Part shown: positions 54,618 through 62,857 of the stretch, one piece after another
How the letters are laid out: every line of letters starts with the position of its first letter
How positions within the stretch are numbered: the first letter of the stretch is position 1
NCBI RefSeq assembly: GCF_020023995.1
Contig: NZ_NRRD01000003.1
Span: forward strand, 124,001 to 188,000
Length of the DNA: 64,000 bases
Direction: 5' to 3'
From: Rhodobacter sp. TJ_12
Lineage (GTDB): Bacteria; Pseudomonadota; Alphaproteobacteria; Rhodobacterales; Rhodobacteraceae
The notes under the pieces: generated by a model
What the model saw: the letters and a program-made list of their open reading frames with translations, nothing else
What the model was told of the DNA's origin: nothing
Database searches by the model: none
Position numbers and translations under genes: made by a program

Positions 54618-54722
54618 CGGGTGATCTCCGGGCGCGGGTCTTATTTTGCATGCATGCGCGCAGGCCAATTGGCAACCGGCTTGCGCGGAAAGACAAACCA
54701 CCGGGCGACGCATCGCGCACGA

Positions 54723-55463
54723 TCAGATCCAGGCGATGATCCCGCGTCCCCCGGCCAGCACCGCAGACAGCGCCATGATCGCCAGCGCCAGCTTGCGGTA
54801 TTGGGCCTGTTCGAGCCGGGCAAAGGCCCGCCCACCGGCCCATGTGCCCAAAAGCATCGGCCCCAAGGTCAGCACGGCAAGCTGCACTGCGGCGGCATCG
54901 ATCGCGCCCGCCAGCCACAGCCCCGGCACGGCCATGGCGGACGCCGCGAAGAAAAACAGCAAAAGCGAGGCGCGGGTTTGCGCCGACGTTGTGCCCGCCC
55001 CAAGGTAATAGGCCACCGCCGGCGGGCCGGGCATCGCCGCCAAGCCCGAAAACGCCCCCGATGCGACCCCCGCCGCCAGCGCCAGCCCGCCATGCGGGTG
55101 CGGCTGGGCGGGCTTGTAGCGTAGCATCAACCCAAGTCCCAGCAGCACCAGCGCGCCGATCAGCACCCGGGCCGCATCGGGGCTGAGCGCGGTCAGCCCC
55201 CAAAGCCCCAAAGGCGTGCCCAGCACCGAACCGAGCGTCAGCCGGATCAACGAGGGGCGATGCACCTTGCGGTGCAATTGCACCAGATCGAGCCCGCCAA
55301 TCGGCAGTTGCAGCAAGATCGCCAGCGTCACCGCCTGCAAAGGCGGCAAGACCAAAGACAGGATCGGCACCGCCGCCAGCGCAAAGCCAAACCCCGCCAG
55401 CCCACGCAAAAAGGCGGCCGCGCTCACCGCGAGGATCACGAACAAAGTGGTGGGGTCTGGCAT
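54723..55463 (-). CDS. TauE/SafE-family sulfite (or sulfonate) exporter
   Basis: 246 residues, about eight hydrophobic segments. FLRGLAGFGFALAAVPILSLVLPPLQAV near the start and GGLALAAGVASGAFSGLAAMPGPPAVAYYLGAG in the middle are the two TauE/SafE repeats. Family members export sulfite or related organosulfur ions; being 26 bases behind tauR, it could remove the sulfite made from taurine. That role is inferred. ATG at 55463 is chosen; the longer frame overlaps tauR. Confidence 0.85.
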   Translation of the reverse strand: MPDPTTLFVILAVSAAAFLRGLAGFGFALAAVPILSLVLPPLQAVTLAILLQLPIGGLDLVQLHRKVHRPSLIRLTLGSVLGTPLGLWGLTALSPDAARVLIGALVLLGLGLMLRYKPAQPHPHGGLALAAGVASGAFSGLAAMPGPPAVAYYLGAGTTSAQTRASLLLFFFAASAMAVPGLWLAGAIDAAAVQLAVLTLGPMLLGTWAGGRAFARLEQAQYRKLALAIMALSAVLAGGRGIIAWI

Positions 55464-55489
55464 TGGGCGCTCCGTCTGGCGCTTTAGAC

Positions 55490-56986
55490 CTAACGCGCGG
55501 CATGGCGCCCCGGTGGGGCCAGCGCCCCGCATTCGATGGAGCCAGAGCCCGCCAGCCGCTCGGCGATTTGCCCAAGCTTGCGCAGGCCCGGCACGATGGC
55601 CTCGGTTTCAATGAGCGACAGCCCAAGCCGCAAGAACCGCCCCGCCTGATCGGCATGCACGAAAGGATCGCCGCTTTCGAACAGCACCCCCTCGGCCAAG
55701 GCTTCGGACAAGAGCGCGCGCCCATCCACCCCCTCGGGACATTCCAGCCAAATGCTGGAACCGCCATGGCAGGGGTCGGGCAGGCGAAAGCTGGGCATAA
55801 GCCTGGGCAGATGTTCCATCACCCGATACCAACGTTCGGCATGGGCGGCGCGCAGCTTGCGCACCAGCGCCATATAATGCCCCTCGGCCAGAAAGATCGC
55901 CGCCGTGCGCTGATTGTTAAGGGGGGCAGACCGGTGCACAAGACGGCGCAGCCAGCGCGCCTCGGTCACCAAAGGTTCGGGCGCCACCAGAAAACCAACC
56001 CGCACCCCGGGCGCCAAAACTTTGGACAACGTGCCCAGATAGATCACCCGCCCATCGCGGTCGCGCGATTTCAGCGACAGATCGGGCGAAAAGGATACCT
56101 CCCCCTCGTAATCGTCTTCCAAGATCACAAAGTCATCCTGACTGGCCCGGGCCAGAATTTCATCGCGACGCGGTTCGGGCATCACCAGCATGGTGGGGCA
56201 TTGCGCGCCCGGCGTCAGCACCGCCAGATCAAGCCCCGATCCGGGGGCGATGCGCGCGCCGCCCGTATCGATGGGCAGCGGCACGATTTCGGCCCCGGAC
56301 AGTTCCAGAATAAACCGCGCATCGGGATAGCCCGGCATTTCGCAGCCCACCTTGCGGCCCGGCCCCGCGAGAAGCTGCGCCATCAGGTAAAATCCTTCCT
56401 GCGCGCCCAAGGTGATCAAGATTTCTTCGGGCCGGGCATAGATGCCGCGCTCGGGCAGGATCCGGGTGCGGATCTGTTCAATCAGCATCGGATCATCTTC
56501 GACCGCGCGATCCGCCGCCCACCAATTGGCCGAAGCGCGCCCCAAAGCATCGCGCGAACACGCCCGCCATGCGTTGAGCGGAAACAGCCCCGGATCGACC
56601 TGCCCGAAGATGAAAGGATGGGAATAATCTTGCCAATTCATTGGCTTGCGAATGTGATTGAGCCGCGAGGGATGCGCGGCCACGCGCGCCTGCCAATCCA
56701 CGACAGAGGCGTTTTGCACCGGGCGTGCGCCCCCCTGCCCGCGCGCCGCGACAAAGCAACCGCGCCGGGGCTGCGCCTCCAGATAACCGCGCGCGACAAG
56801 CTCATCATAAACGGCGGTGGCGGTGTTGCGTGCCACGCCGAGCTTTTGCGCCAAGGCGCGCGAGGAAATCATCTTTTGCCCCGGCACCAGCTTGCCCTCA
56901 TGAATCGCGGCAATCAGCGCGCGGCGCAACTGCCGTTGCAGCGGCTCGGCGCTGGTGCGATCGATGGTGACGGGCAGTATCTGCAT
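55490..56986 (-). CDS. tauR: Taurine regulator TauR (MocR type: GntR helix-turn-helix plus aminotransferase domain)
   Basis: 498 residues. Residues about 10-80 are a GntR winged helix (PLQRQLRRALIAAIHEGKLVPGQKM ... LGVARNTATAVYDELVARGYLEAQ). The rest is an aspartate-aminotransferase-like domain with the PLP-lysine region VIYLGTLSKVLAPGVRVGFLV. In Rhodobacter capsulatus TauR activates taurine genes. It faces tpa across 274 bases and lies next to tauABC, so the assignment rests on both structure and context. AGGAG precedes the ATG. A perfect inverted repeat in the gap may be its site. Confidence 0.88.
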   Translation of the reverse strand: MQILPVTIDRTSAEPLQRQLRRALIAAIHEGKLVPGQKMISSRALAQKLGVARNTATAVYDELVARGYLEAQPRRGCFVAARGQGGARPVQNASVVDWQARVAAHPSRLNHIRKPMNWQDYSHPFIFGQVDPGLFPLNAWRACSRDALGRASANWWAADRAVEDDPMLIEQIRTRILPERGIYARPEEILITLGAQEGFYLMAQLLAGPGRKVGCEMPGYPDARFILELSGAEIVPLPIDTGGARIAPGSGLDLAVLTPGAQCPTMLVMPEPRRDEILARASQDDFVILEDDYEGEVSFSPDLSLKSRDRDGRVIYLGTLSKVLAPGVRVGFLVAPEPLVTEARWLRRLVHRSAPLNNQRTAAIFLAEGHYMALVRKLRAAHAERWYRVMEHLPRLMPSFRLPDPCHGGSSIWLECPEGVDGRALLSEALAEGVLFESGDPFVHADQAGRFLRLGLSLIETEAIVPGLRKLGQIAERLAGSGSIECGALAPPGRHAAR

Positions 56987-57125
56987 GGGCTCCTGAGGGG
57001 GAAGCGATGAGGGTGCCCCCTTCTTTGCTGGAAAGACCGTCTGGGCAAGTCTGCGGCCCCCACTCTGCCCCGCGCTTCACCATTTGCCTCATTTTTTAGC
57101 ACCCCCGCATGATTGCGGCCCATTT

Positions 57126-57165
57126 ATGGGGCCAGACCGTGAAGCAGCGCACAAACTGGCCCCAT
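57126..57165. promoter_or_regulatory. Candidate TauR operator, inverted repeat
   Basis: ATGGGGCCAG (57126-57135) and CTGGCCCCAT (57156-57165) are perfect 10-base inverted copies with centres 30 bases apart, about three helix turns, between the divergent tauR and tpa genes. The CTGG start resembles the direct repeats reported for R. capsulatus TauR, but the orientation differs. Binding is inferred. Confidence 0.5.
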
Positions 57166-57260
57166 CGGTTGCCCCGGGGTGGCCCTGTTGGCACGCATTA
57201 GGTCAGTGCTTTTGTCGGGTCACACCGCAGCAGCGGACAGTGCCGAGGAAAGGACCCAAA

Positions 57261-58637
57261 ATGGACGGCCGTCAGATCAACGATATCAGCGCCACGGTCG
57301 AAGCCGACCGCGCCCATGTCTGGCATCACCTGTTTCAGCATGCCGTGCTGGACAGCCGCGACCCGCGAATTCTGGTCGAAGGCAAGGGTATGACCGTGTG
57401 GGACCAGAACGGGCGCGACTACCTTGATGCCGTCTCGGGCGGGGTCTGGACGGTCAATGTCGGCTATGGCCGCGAAAGCATCGCCAATGCGGTGCGCGAT
57501 CAACTGGTCAAGATCAACTATTTCGCCGGCTCAGCGGGCACGGTGCCGGCGGCGCAATTCGCGCAGCGGCTGGTGGAAAAGACGCCGGGGCTGAGCCGGG
57601 TCTTCTTTGCCAATTCCGGCTCCGAGGCGAATGAAAAGGCCTTCAAGATGGTGCGCCAGATCGCGCATAAGCACCATGGCGGACGCAAGTGGAAGATCCT
57701 TTACCGCGAGCGCGATTATCACGGCACCTCGCTGGGGGCCTTGGCGGCATGCGGGCAAGAACAACGCCAAGACCAATATGGCCCCTTCCCCGACGGGTTC
57801 ATTCCGGTGCCGCATTGCCTTGAATACCGCAAGCAATGGGATGTCGAAGACTACGGCGCCCGCGCAGCCGATGCGATCGAAGAGGTAATCTTGCGCGAAG
57901 GCCCCGATACGGTGGGCGCACTCTGTCTTGAGCCGATCACGGCGGGCGGCGGCGTCATCACACCCCCCAAAGGCTATTGGGAACGCGTGCAGGAAATCTG
58001 CAAAAAATACAACATCTTGCTGCACATAGATGAAGTGGTTTGCGGGATGGGGCGCACCGGCGAATGGTTCGGCTATCAGCATTATGGCCTCAAGCCCGAT
58101 TTTGTCACCACCGCCAAGGGATTGGCGTCGGGTTATGCGGCGATTTCGTGCCTGATCACCACCGAAGAGGTGTTTGACCAGTTCCGCAGCGACCCCGACG
58201 ATCCGATGAGCTATTTCCGCGATATTTCTACCTTTGGCGGCTGCACGGCAGGCCCGGCGGCGGCGCTGGAAAACATGCGCATCATCGAAGATGAAGGTCT
58301 GCTGGACAACACCCGCAAGATGGGCGCGGTGCTGTTGGACGGGCTGCAAGACCTTAAGGAAAAGCACGCGATTGTCGGCGACGTGCGTGGCAAGGGTCTG
58401 TTTTGCGGGCTGGAACTTGTGGCCGACCGGGCCACGAAAGAACCGCTGGCCGAAGCGCTTGTGGAACGGGTCGTGGGCGCGTGCGATGCCGAGGGGGTCA
58501 TCATCGGCAAAACCTCGCGCTCGTTCCAAAGCTTCAACAATACCCTATGCCTGAGCCCGGCGCTGATCGTTGGCCCCTCGGAGATGACGCGCATTCTGGA
58601 AACCCTTGACCACGCACTTGCGAAGGCCACCCCCTAA
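57261..58637 (+). CDS. tpa: Taurine:pyruvate aminotransferase
   Basis: 458-residue class III aminotransferase that moves the amino group of taurine to pyruvate, giving sulfoacetaldehyde and alanine. The PLP site region is LLHIDEVVCGMGRTGEWFGYQHYGLKPDFVTTAKGLASGYAAIS, with the binding Lys in TAKGLASG (near residue 287). FFANSGSEANEKAFKMVRQ is also typical. Assignment to Tpa rests on the neighbours (tauR, tauABC) and sequence flavour. AGGAAAGGAC precedes the ATG at 57261; the frame to 57084 would run through the operator. Xsc, the next enzyme, is not in the window. Confidence 0.92.
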   Translation: MDGRQINDISATVEADRAHVWHHLFQHAVLDSRDPRILVEGKGMTVWDQNGRDYLDAVSGGVWTVNVGYGRESIANAVRDQLVKINYFAGSAGTVPAAQFAQRLVEKTPGLSRVFFANSGSEANEKAFKMVRQIAHKHHGGRKWKILYRERDYHGTSLGALAACGQEQRQDQYGPFPDGFIPVPHCLEYRKQWDVEDYGARAADAIEEVILREGPDTVGALCLEPITAGGGVITPPKGYWERVQEICKKYNILLHIDEVVCGMGRTGEWFGYQHYGLKPDFVTTAKGLASGYAAISCLITTEEVFDQFRSDPDDPMSYFRDISTFGGCTAGPAAALENMRIIEDEGLLDNTRKMGAVLLDGLQDLKEKHAIVGDVRGKGLFCGLELVADRATKEPLAEALVERVVGACDAEGVIIGKTSRSFQSFNNTLCLSPALIVGPSEMTRILETLDHALAKATP

Positions 58638-58746
58638 ACACCACCACGGATAAAGCCACCACGAACAAAACGCCCCGGCGGGCCACCGCCGGGGGCCCCT
58701 CCCAAGGCCGGACAACAGGCCGCAACCCCAACAGACGAGGAAAACC

Positions 58747-59745
58747 ATGATCAAGACAACCGCCCTGCGGCTGAGCGTTTCACTGATCGGTCTGCTGTCG
58801 GCCACGGGCCTTGCCCATGCCGAAAAGCTGATCATCGGCCATTTCGGCATTCCGCTGCCCATGATGACCGAGGTCGGCACCGGCGCTTATGACGAGGCGA
58901 TGGGCTATGAAATCGAATGGCGCAAATTCGGTTCGGGCACCGAGGTGATCGCCGCGATGGCCTCGGGCGATGTGAAACTGGCCGCGCTGGGGTCTTCGCC
59001 CTTTGCCATTGGCGCAAGCCAAGGCGTTCCGGCGCAATTGTTCATGCTGTCGGGCGTGATCGGCACCGCCGAAAGCCTGATTGCGCGCGATGGCGCGGGG
59101 ATCGAAAGCCTTGAAGACCTGAAGGGCAAACGCGTTGCCGTGCCCGTCGGCTCGACCGCGCATTTCTCTTTGGTGGGCGCGCTGGCCCATGCGGGCATTG
59201 CCGAGGGCGATCTGACGATCCTCAACATGCCGCCCGATCAAATCGTCGCCGCATGGAGCCAAGATGCGATCGATGCCGCCTTCATCTGGGACCCGGCGCA
59301 ATCGAGCTTGCTGGAAAACGGCACCCGGATCGTGGGCGCGGATGAAACCGCGAAATGGGGCTATCCGACCTTTGACGGCTGGGTGGTGAACAAAGATTTC
59401 GCCGCCGAACATCCCGAGGCCGTGGCAGGCTTCGTCAAAGTGACGACCGCCGCCGATGCCGCCTATCTGGCCGATCCGGCCGCGTGGACGGCCGAGAGCG
59501 CCCCGGTGATGACGATTGCCGAAGCCACCGGTGCAGACCCCGCGCAGGTGCCCGCGATCTTGGCGGGCTACACCTTCATGCCCGCCGCCGATCAAGCGGG
59601 GCCCGATTGGCTGGGGGGCGGCTTGGCCAGCTCGGTCAAGGCGACGGCGGAATTCCTCAAGGCGGCGGGGCGGATCGACACCGTGGCCGAGGATTACAGC
59701 GCATTCATCACCCTTGCGCCGGTTGAGGCCGCGATCTCCGAGTAA
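58747..59745 (+). CDS. tauA: Taurine ABC transporter periplasmic binding protein
   Basis: 332 residues. Sec signal peptide TTALRLSVSLIGLLSATGLAHAEK; the mature part is a NMT1/SsuA-type binding protein (LIIGHFGIPLPMMTEVGTGAYDEAMGYEIEWRKFGSGTEVIAAMASGDVKLAALGSSPFAIG). The pattern of AMASGDV and LGSSP is common to TauA. It follows tpa by 109 bases and precedes tauB. It delivers taurine, perhaps also other alkanesulfonates, to TauBC. Confidence 0.92.
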   Translation: MIKTTALRLSVSLIGLLSATGLAHAEKLIIGHFGIPLPMMTEVGTGAYDEAMGYEIEWRKFGSGTEVIAAMASGDVKLAALGSSPFAIGASQGVPAQLFMLSGVIGTAESLIARDGAGIESLEDLKGKRVAVPVGSTAHFSLVGALAHAGIAEGDLTILNMPPDQIVAAWSQDAIDAAFIWDPAQSSLLENGTRIVGADETAKWGYPTFDGWVVNKDFAAEHPEAVAGFVKVTTAADAAYLADPAAWTAESAPVMTIAEATGADPAQVPAILAGYTFMPAADQAGPDWLGGGLASSVKATAEFLKAAGRIDTVAEDYSAFITLAPVEAAISE

Positions 59746-59800
59746 CGCCAAAGGCGGCGCCCCGAAACGGGCGCCGCCCTCTCTGACCGAAAGTGAGACC

Positions 59801-60586
59801 ATGCTGGAAATTCACCGCGCCTCTGTCTTCTACCCCGGCCGCGAGGGCACCGATGCCGTCGAGGCCCTGCGCAATATCGACCTAGAGATCGGACCGGGCG
59901 AATTTGTCGTGGCGCTTGGCGCCTCGGGCTGCGGGAAATCCACTTTGATGAACCTGATCGCGGGCTTTTTGGCGCCAAGTTTCGGCCAGTTGCGGCTGGA
60001 TGGCGCGCCGATCACCGGCCCAGGCCGCGACCGCGCGGTGGTGTTTCAAAAACATGCGCTGATGCCGTGGCTCAATGTCATCGACAACCTTGCCTTCGGG
60101 CTGAAATTGCAAGGCGTGGGCCGCGAGGAACGCTATGGCGTGGCGCGCCGTTTCTTGACGCTTTTGGGGCTGGAGGAGTTTGAAACCTCGCCCGTTTACA
60201 TGCTGTCGGGGGGCATGCAGCAGCGCGTGGGCATTGGCCGCGCACTCACCGCCGATCCGCGCATCTTGCTGATGGATGAACCGCTGGGCGCGCTGGATGC
60301 GCTGACCCGCGAACGCGCGCAGGAACTGATCTTGCACATCTGGCAATCACAAAACAAATCCGTCTTCTTGATCACCCATAGCGTCGAAGAGGCGCTGTTC
60401 ATGGGCACCAAGCTCATTGTCATGTCGCCCCGTCCGGGCCGGATCACCCACCGCTTCGATCTGCCGTTTTCGCGCCGCTTTCTGGCCGGGCAAACAGCGC
60501 GCGAGGTCAAGGCCTCGCCCGATTTCATCGAGATGCGCGAAACCGTGCTGCGCATCATCTTCGCCGACGAGGAGCAAGCAGCATGA
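59801..60586 (+). CDS. tauB: Taurine ABC transporter ATP-binding protein
   Basis: 261 residues. Walker A GASGCGKST (residues 40-48), Q-loop VVFQKHALMPWLNVIDNL, signature LSGGMQQRVGIGRAL and Walker B ILLMDEPLGALDALTRE are all intact. The PWLNVIDN motif is typical of the nitrate/sulfonate/taurine group. ATG at 59801 is preferred over longer in-frame starts that overlap tauA. It overlaps tauC by ATGA. Confidence 0.94.
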   Translation: MLEIHRASVFYPGREGTDAVEALRNIDLEIGPGEFVVALGASGCGKSTLMNLIAGFLAPSFGQLRLDGAPITGPGRDRAVVFQKHALMPWLNVIDNLAFGLKLQGVGREERYGVARRFLTLLGLEEFETSPVYMLSGGMQQRVGIGRALTADPRILLMDEPLGALDALTRERAQELILHIWQSQNKSVFLITHSVEEALFMGTKLIVMSPRPGRITHRFDLPFSRRFLAGQTAREVKASPDFIEMRETVLRIIFADEEQAA

Positions 60587-61503
60587 GCTTTGAAACCCAG
60601 TCCGACACCCCGCCGCCCGCCGACATCTCGACCGCCGAGGCCCCAAAACCCATCGCCCCGACCGCGCCCGGCGCGTTCCTGACGCGGCTGTTGCGCGCCG
60701 CACCCACCAAACCCGGCCAAACCTATGGCGTGCCGGGCGAAGGCCGCACCGTCGGCATTTCGATTGCCGCGGTCGCGGTGGTGCTTTTGGTCTGGCAGGC
60801 GGTCAACATGGCGGGGCTGGTTGCGCCGCTGTTCCTGCCTTCGCCGGTGCAAGTGGTGGAAAAATTCATCGCCATCTTGAACACGGGCTATACCGGCGCG
60901 CCGCTGTGGCTGCATGTGCTGGTCTCGGCCGGACGGGTCTTTGCTGCCTTCACGCTTGCCTGCCTGATCGGCATTCCCTTGGGGCTGGCAATGGGGATGA
61001 ACCCGGTGATGCGGGGCCTGTTTGACCCGTTTTTGGAGTTTTACCGCCCGATCCCGCCGCTGGCCTACCTGCCGCTGATGATCATCTGGTTCGGCATTGG
61101 CGAAACCTCGAAAGTGCTGTTGATCTTTCTGGCGGTGCTGGCGCCGGTGACACTTGGTGCGCGCGCCGGGGTGCGCTCGGTCGCGATTGAGCAAATCCAC
61201 GCCGCCTATTCGCTGGGCGCCACCCGTGCGCAAGTGCTGCGCGAGGTGGTCATGCATGCCGCCCTGCCCGAGATCCTGACCTCGTTGCGCATTGGCGTGG
61301 GCTTTGGCTGGACAACGCTGGTGGCTGCCGAAATGGTCGCCTCGACGCAAGGGCTTGGCTATATGGTGCTTTCGGCCAGCCAGTTTTTGCAAACCTCCAC
61401 CGTGCTCGTGGGCATCATCTTGATTGGCGCGATTGCATGGATTTTCGATCTGGCGATGCGCGCGCTTGAACGGCGGATCGTGCCATGGAAGGGCCGGATG
61501 TGA
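60583..61503 (+). CDS. tauC: Taurine ABC transporter permease
   Basis: 306 residues, about six membrane segments after a roughly 55-residue hydrophilic N terminus rich in Pro and Ala. The coupling motif EQIHAAYSLGATRAQVLREVVMHAALPEILTSLRIGVGFGWTTLVAAEM (near residues 204-252) is of the BPD_transp_1 type used by TauC/SsuC. It overlaps tauB by 4 bases, and the GNAT gene starts inside its stop, so the operon runs on. Confidence 0.94.
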   Translation: MSFETQSDTPPPADISTAEAPKPIAPTAPGAFLTRLLRAAPTKPGQTYGVPGEGRTVGISIAAVAVVLLVWQAVNMAGLVAPLFLPSPVQVVEKFIAILNTGYTGAPLWLHVLVSAGRVFAAFTLACLIGIPLGLAMGMNPVMRGLFDPFLEFYRPIPPLAYLPLMIIWFGIGETSKVLLIFLAVLAPVTLGARAGVRSVAIEQIHAAYSLGATRAQVLREVVMHAALPEILTSLRIGVGFGWTTLVAAEMVASTQGLGYMVLSASQFLQTSTVLVGIILIGAIAWIFDLAMRALERRIVPWKGRM

Positions 61504-61967
61504 CCGACCGTCCCGCCCCCACCATACGGCTGGCCGAGATGCAGCATGTGGCAGAGATCGCCGCCTGCGCCCGGCTGGCCTTTGGCCGCTACAGCGCCGC
61601 GATTGGCCGTGACCCGGCACCGATGCGGGCCGATTTTGCCGCCCATGTCGCCGCGCAAGAGGCCTTTGTGGCGCTTGGTCAATGTGGCCAGTTCCTTGGC
61701 TATATTGTATTGCTGACCCGCCCCGATCATCTTTATGTTGATGCGCTTGCCGTGCGCCCCGAGGCAAAGGGAAAAGGTCTGGGCCGTGCGCTGATCGCCT
61801 TTGCCGAAGAGGAGGCGCGCCGCAAGCACCTGCCCCGGCTTGATCTGTGCACCAACCAGCAGATGACCGAAAACCAGACCTTTTACCCCCATCTTGGCTT
61901 CACCGAGACCGGGCGCGGCCGCGAAGACGGCTATGACCGGGTGTTTTACACCAAAGCGCTTGGCTGA
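61500..61967 (+). CDS. GNAT-family N-acetyltransferase
   Basis: 155 residues. The acetyl-CoA-binding motif reads YVDALAVRPEAKGKGLGRALIAFAEEEARR (about residues 80-110), with the QTFYPHLGFTETGR end. I chose the GTG at 61500 because GGAAGGG is 6 bases upstream and it overlaps the tauC stop as GTGA; an ATG at 61485 lacks a ribosome site. It follows the taurine operon and may be co-transcribed. The substrate is unknown; it could act on an amine linked to taurine use, but this is guesswork. Confidence 0.82.
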   Translation: MTDRPAPTIRLAEMQHVAEIAACARLAFGRYSAAIGRDPAPMRADFAAHVAAQEAFVALGQCGQFLGYIVLLTRPDHLYVDALAVRPEAKGKGLGRALIAFAEEEARRKHLPRLDLCTNQQMTENQTFYPHLGFTETGRGREDGYDRVFYTKALG

Positions 61968-61989
61968 GGCCCGACGAACGGAGATATTC

Positions 61990-62742
61990 ATGCAAAAGAC
62001 TGCCCTGATCACCGGCGCCACGGCCGGTTTTGGCGATGCCATCGCGCGGCGTTTCGTGTCGGAAGGTTGGAAGGTGATCGTCACCGGCCGCCGCCAAGAC
62101 CGGCTCGACGCATTGGTTCAGGCCCTTGGCGGGCCGCAGATCGCACATCCTTTGTGCTTTGACATCCGCGACGAGGCCGCCACCAAAGCCGCCGTCGAAA
62201 GCCTGCCTGCCAGCTTTGCGCGCATCGATGCGCTGATCAACAATGCCGGGCTCGCCCGTGGCACCGCCCCCGCGCAACAGTGCGATCTGGACGATTGGAA
62301 GGCGATGATCGACACCAATATCACCGGCCTTGTCACGATGACCCGGCTCCTGCTGGATCGGTTGATCGAAACGCGCGGGCTGGTGGTGAACCTCGCCTCG
62401 ATCGCCGCGCATTGGCCCTATCCGGGCGGCAATGTCTATGGCGGCACCAAGGCTTTCGTGCGCCAGTTCTCGCTTGGATTGCGGTCGGATCTGTCGGGCA
62501 AGGGGGTGCGCGTCACCTCGATCGAGCCGGGGCTTTCGGAAAGTGAATTCACGCTGGTGCGCACCGGCGGCGATCAGGCCGCCTATGACAAGCTTTATGC
62601 GGGCGCGGACCCGCTGCAACCCGAAGATATTGCCGAAACCGTCTATTGGGTTGCGGCGCTGCCCGCGCATATCAACATCAATGCGATTGAAATCATGCCG
62701 GTCAGCCAAAGCTGGGGGCCGTTGAACGTGCATCGCGGCTAG
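61990..62742 (+). CDS. Short-chain dehydrogenase, YdfG-like
   Basis: 250 residues. NAD(P) motif TGATAGFGDAIA (about residues 7-18), NNAG at about 86-89, and the catalytic Ser and YxxxK (LASIAAHWPYPGGNVYGGTKAF) are all present. The pattern after the YxxxK (EPGLSESEFTLVR, and ININAIEIMPVSQSWGPL) matches YdfG-type 3-hydroxy acid/serine dehydrogenases. ATG at 61990 is 22 bases after the GNAT stop. As taurine use can include sulfoacetaldehyde reduction to isethionate by SDR enzymes (IsfD type), that role is possible; it is not shown. Confidence 0.85.
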   Translation: MQKTALITGATAGFGDAIARRFVSEGWKVIVTGRRQDRLDALVQALGGPQIAHPLCFDIRDEAATKAAVESLPASFARIDALINNAGLARGTAPAQQCDLDDWKAMIDTNITGLVTMTRLLLDRLIETRGLVVNLASIAAHWPYPGGNVYGGTKAFVRQFSLGLRSDLSGKGVRVTSIEPGLSESEFTLVRTGGDQAAYDKLYAGADPLQPEDIAETVYWVAALPAHININAIEIMPVSQSWGPLNVHRG

Positions 62743-62857
62743 ATTGAGAGCCGCAAAGAAAGCGGCGGCTCAAAAATGCGACAGGCCGCCGCAGATATAG
62801 AGAAATTTATTAAGATTCTGAACCTAAACGCGGGCCGGTGTGTCCGGAGTGTCCCGT

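Noticed and set aside
54610-55767. 385-codon minus-strand frame across the TauE-like gene
   Set aside because: Its translation is Gly/Arg/Ala-rich with no family pattern; the overlapping TauE/SafE frame is clear.
61485-61499. ATG at 61485 as the start of the GNAT gene
   Set aside because: It lacks a ribosome site, while the GTG at 61500 has GGAAGGG at proper spacing and couples to the tauC stop.
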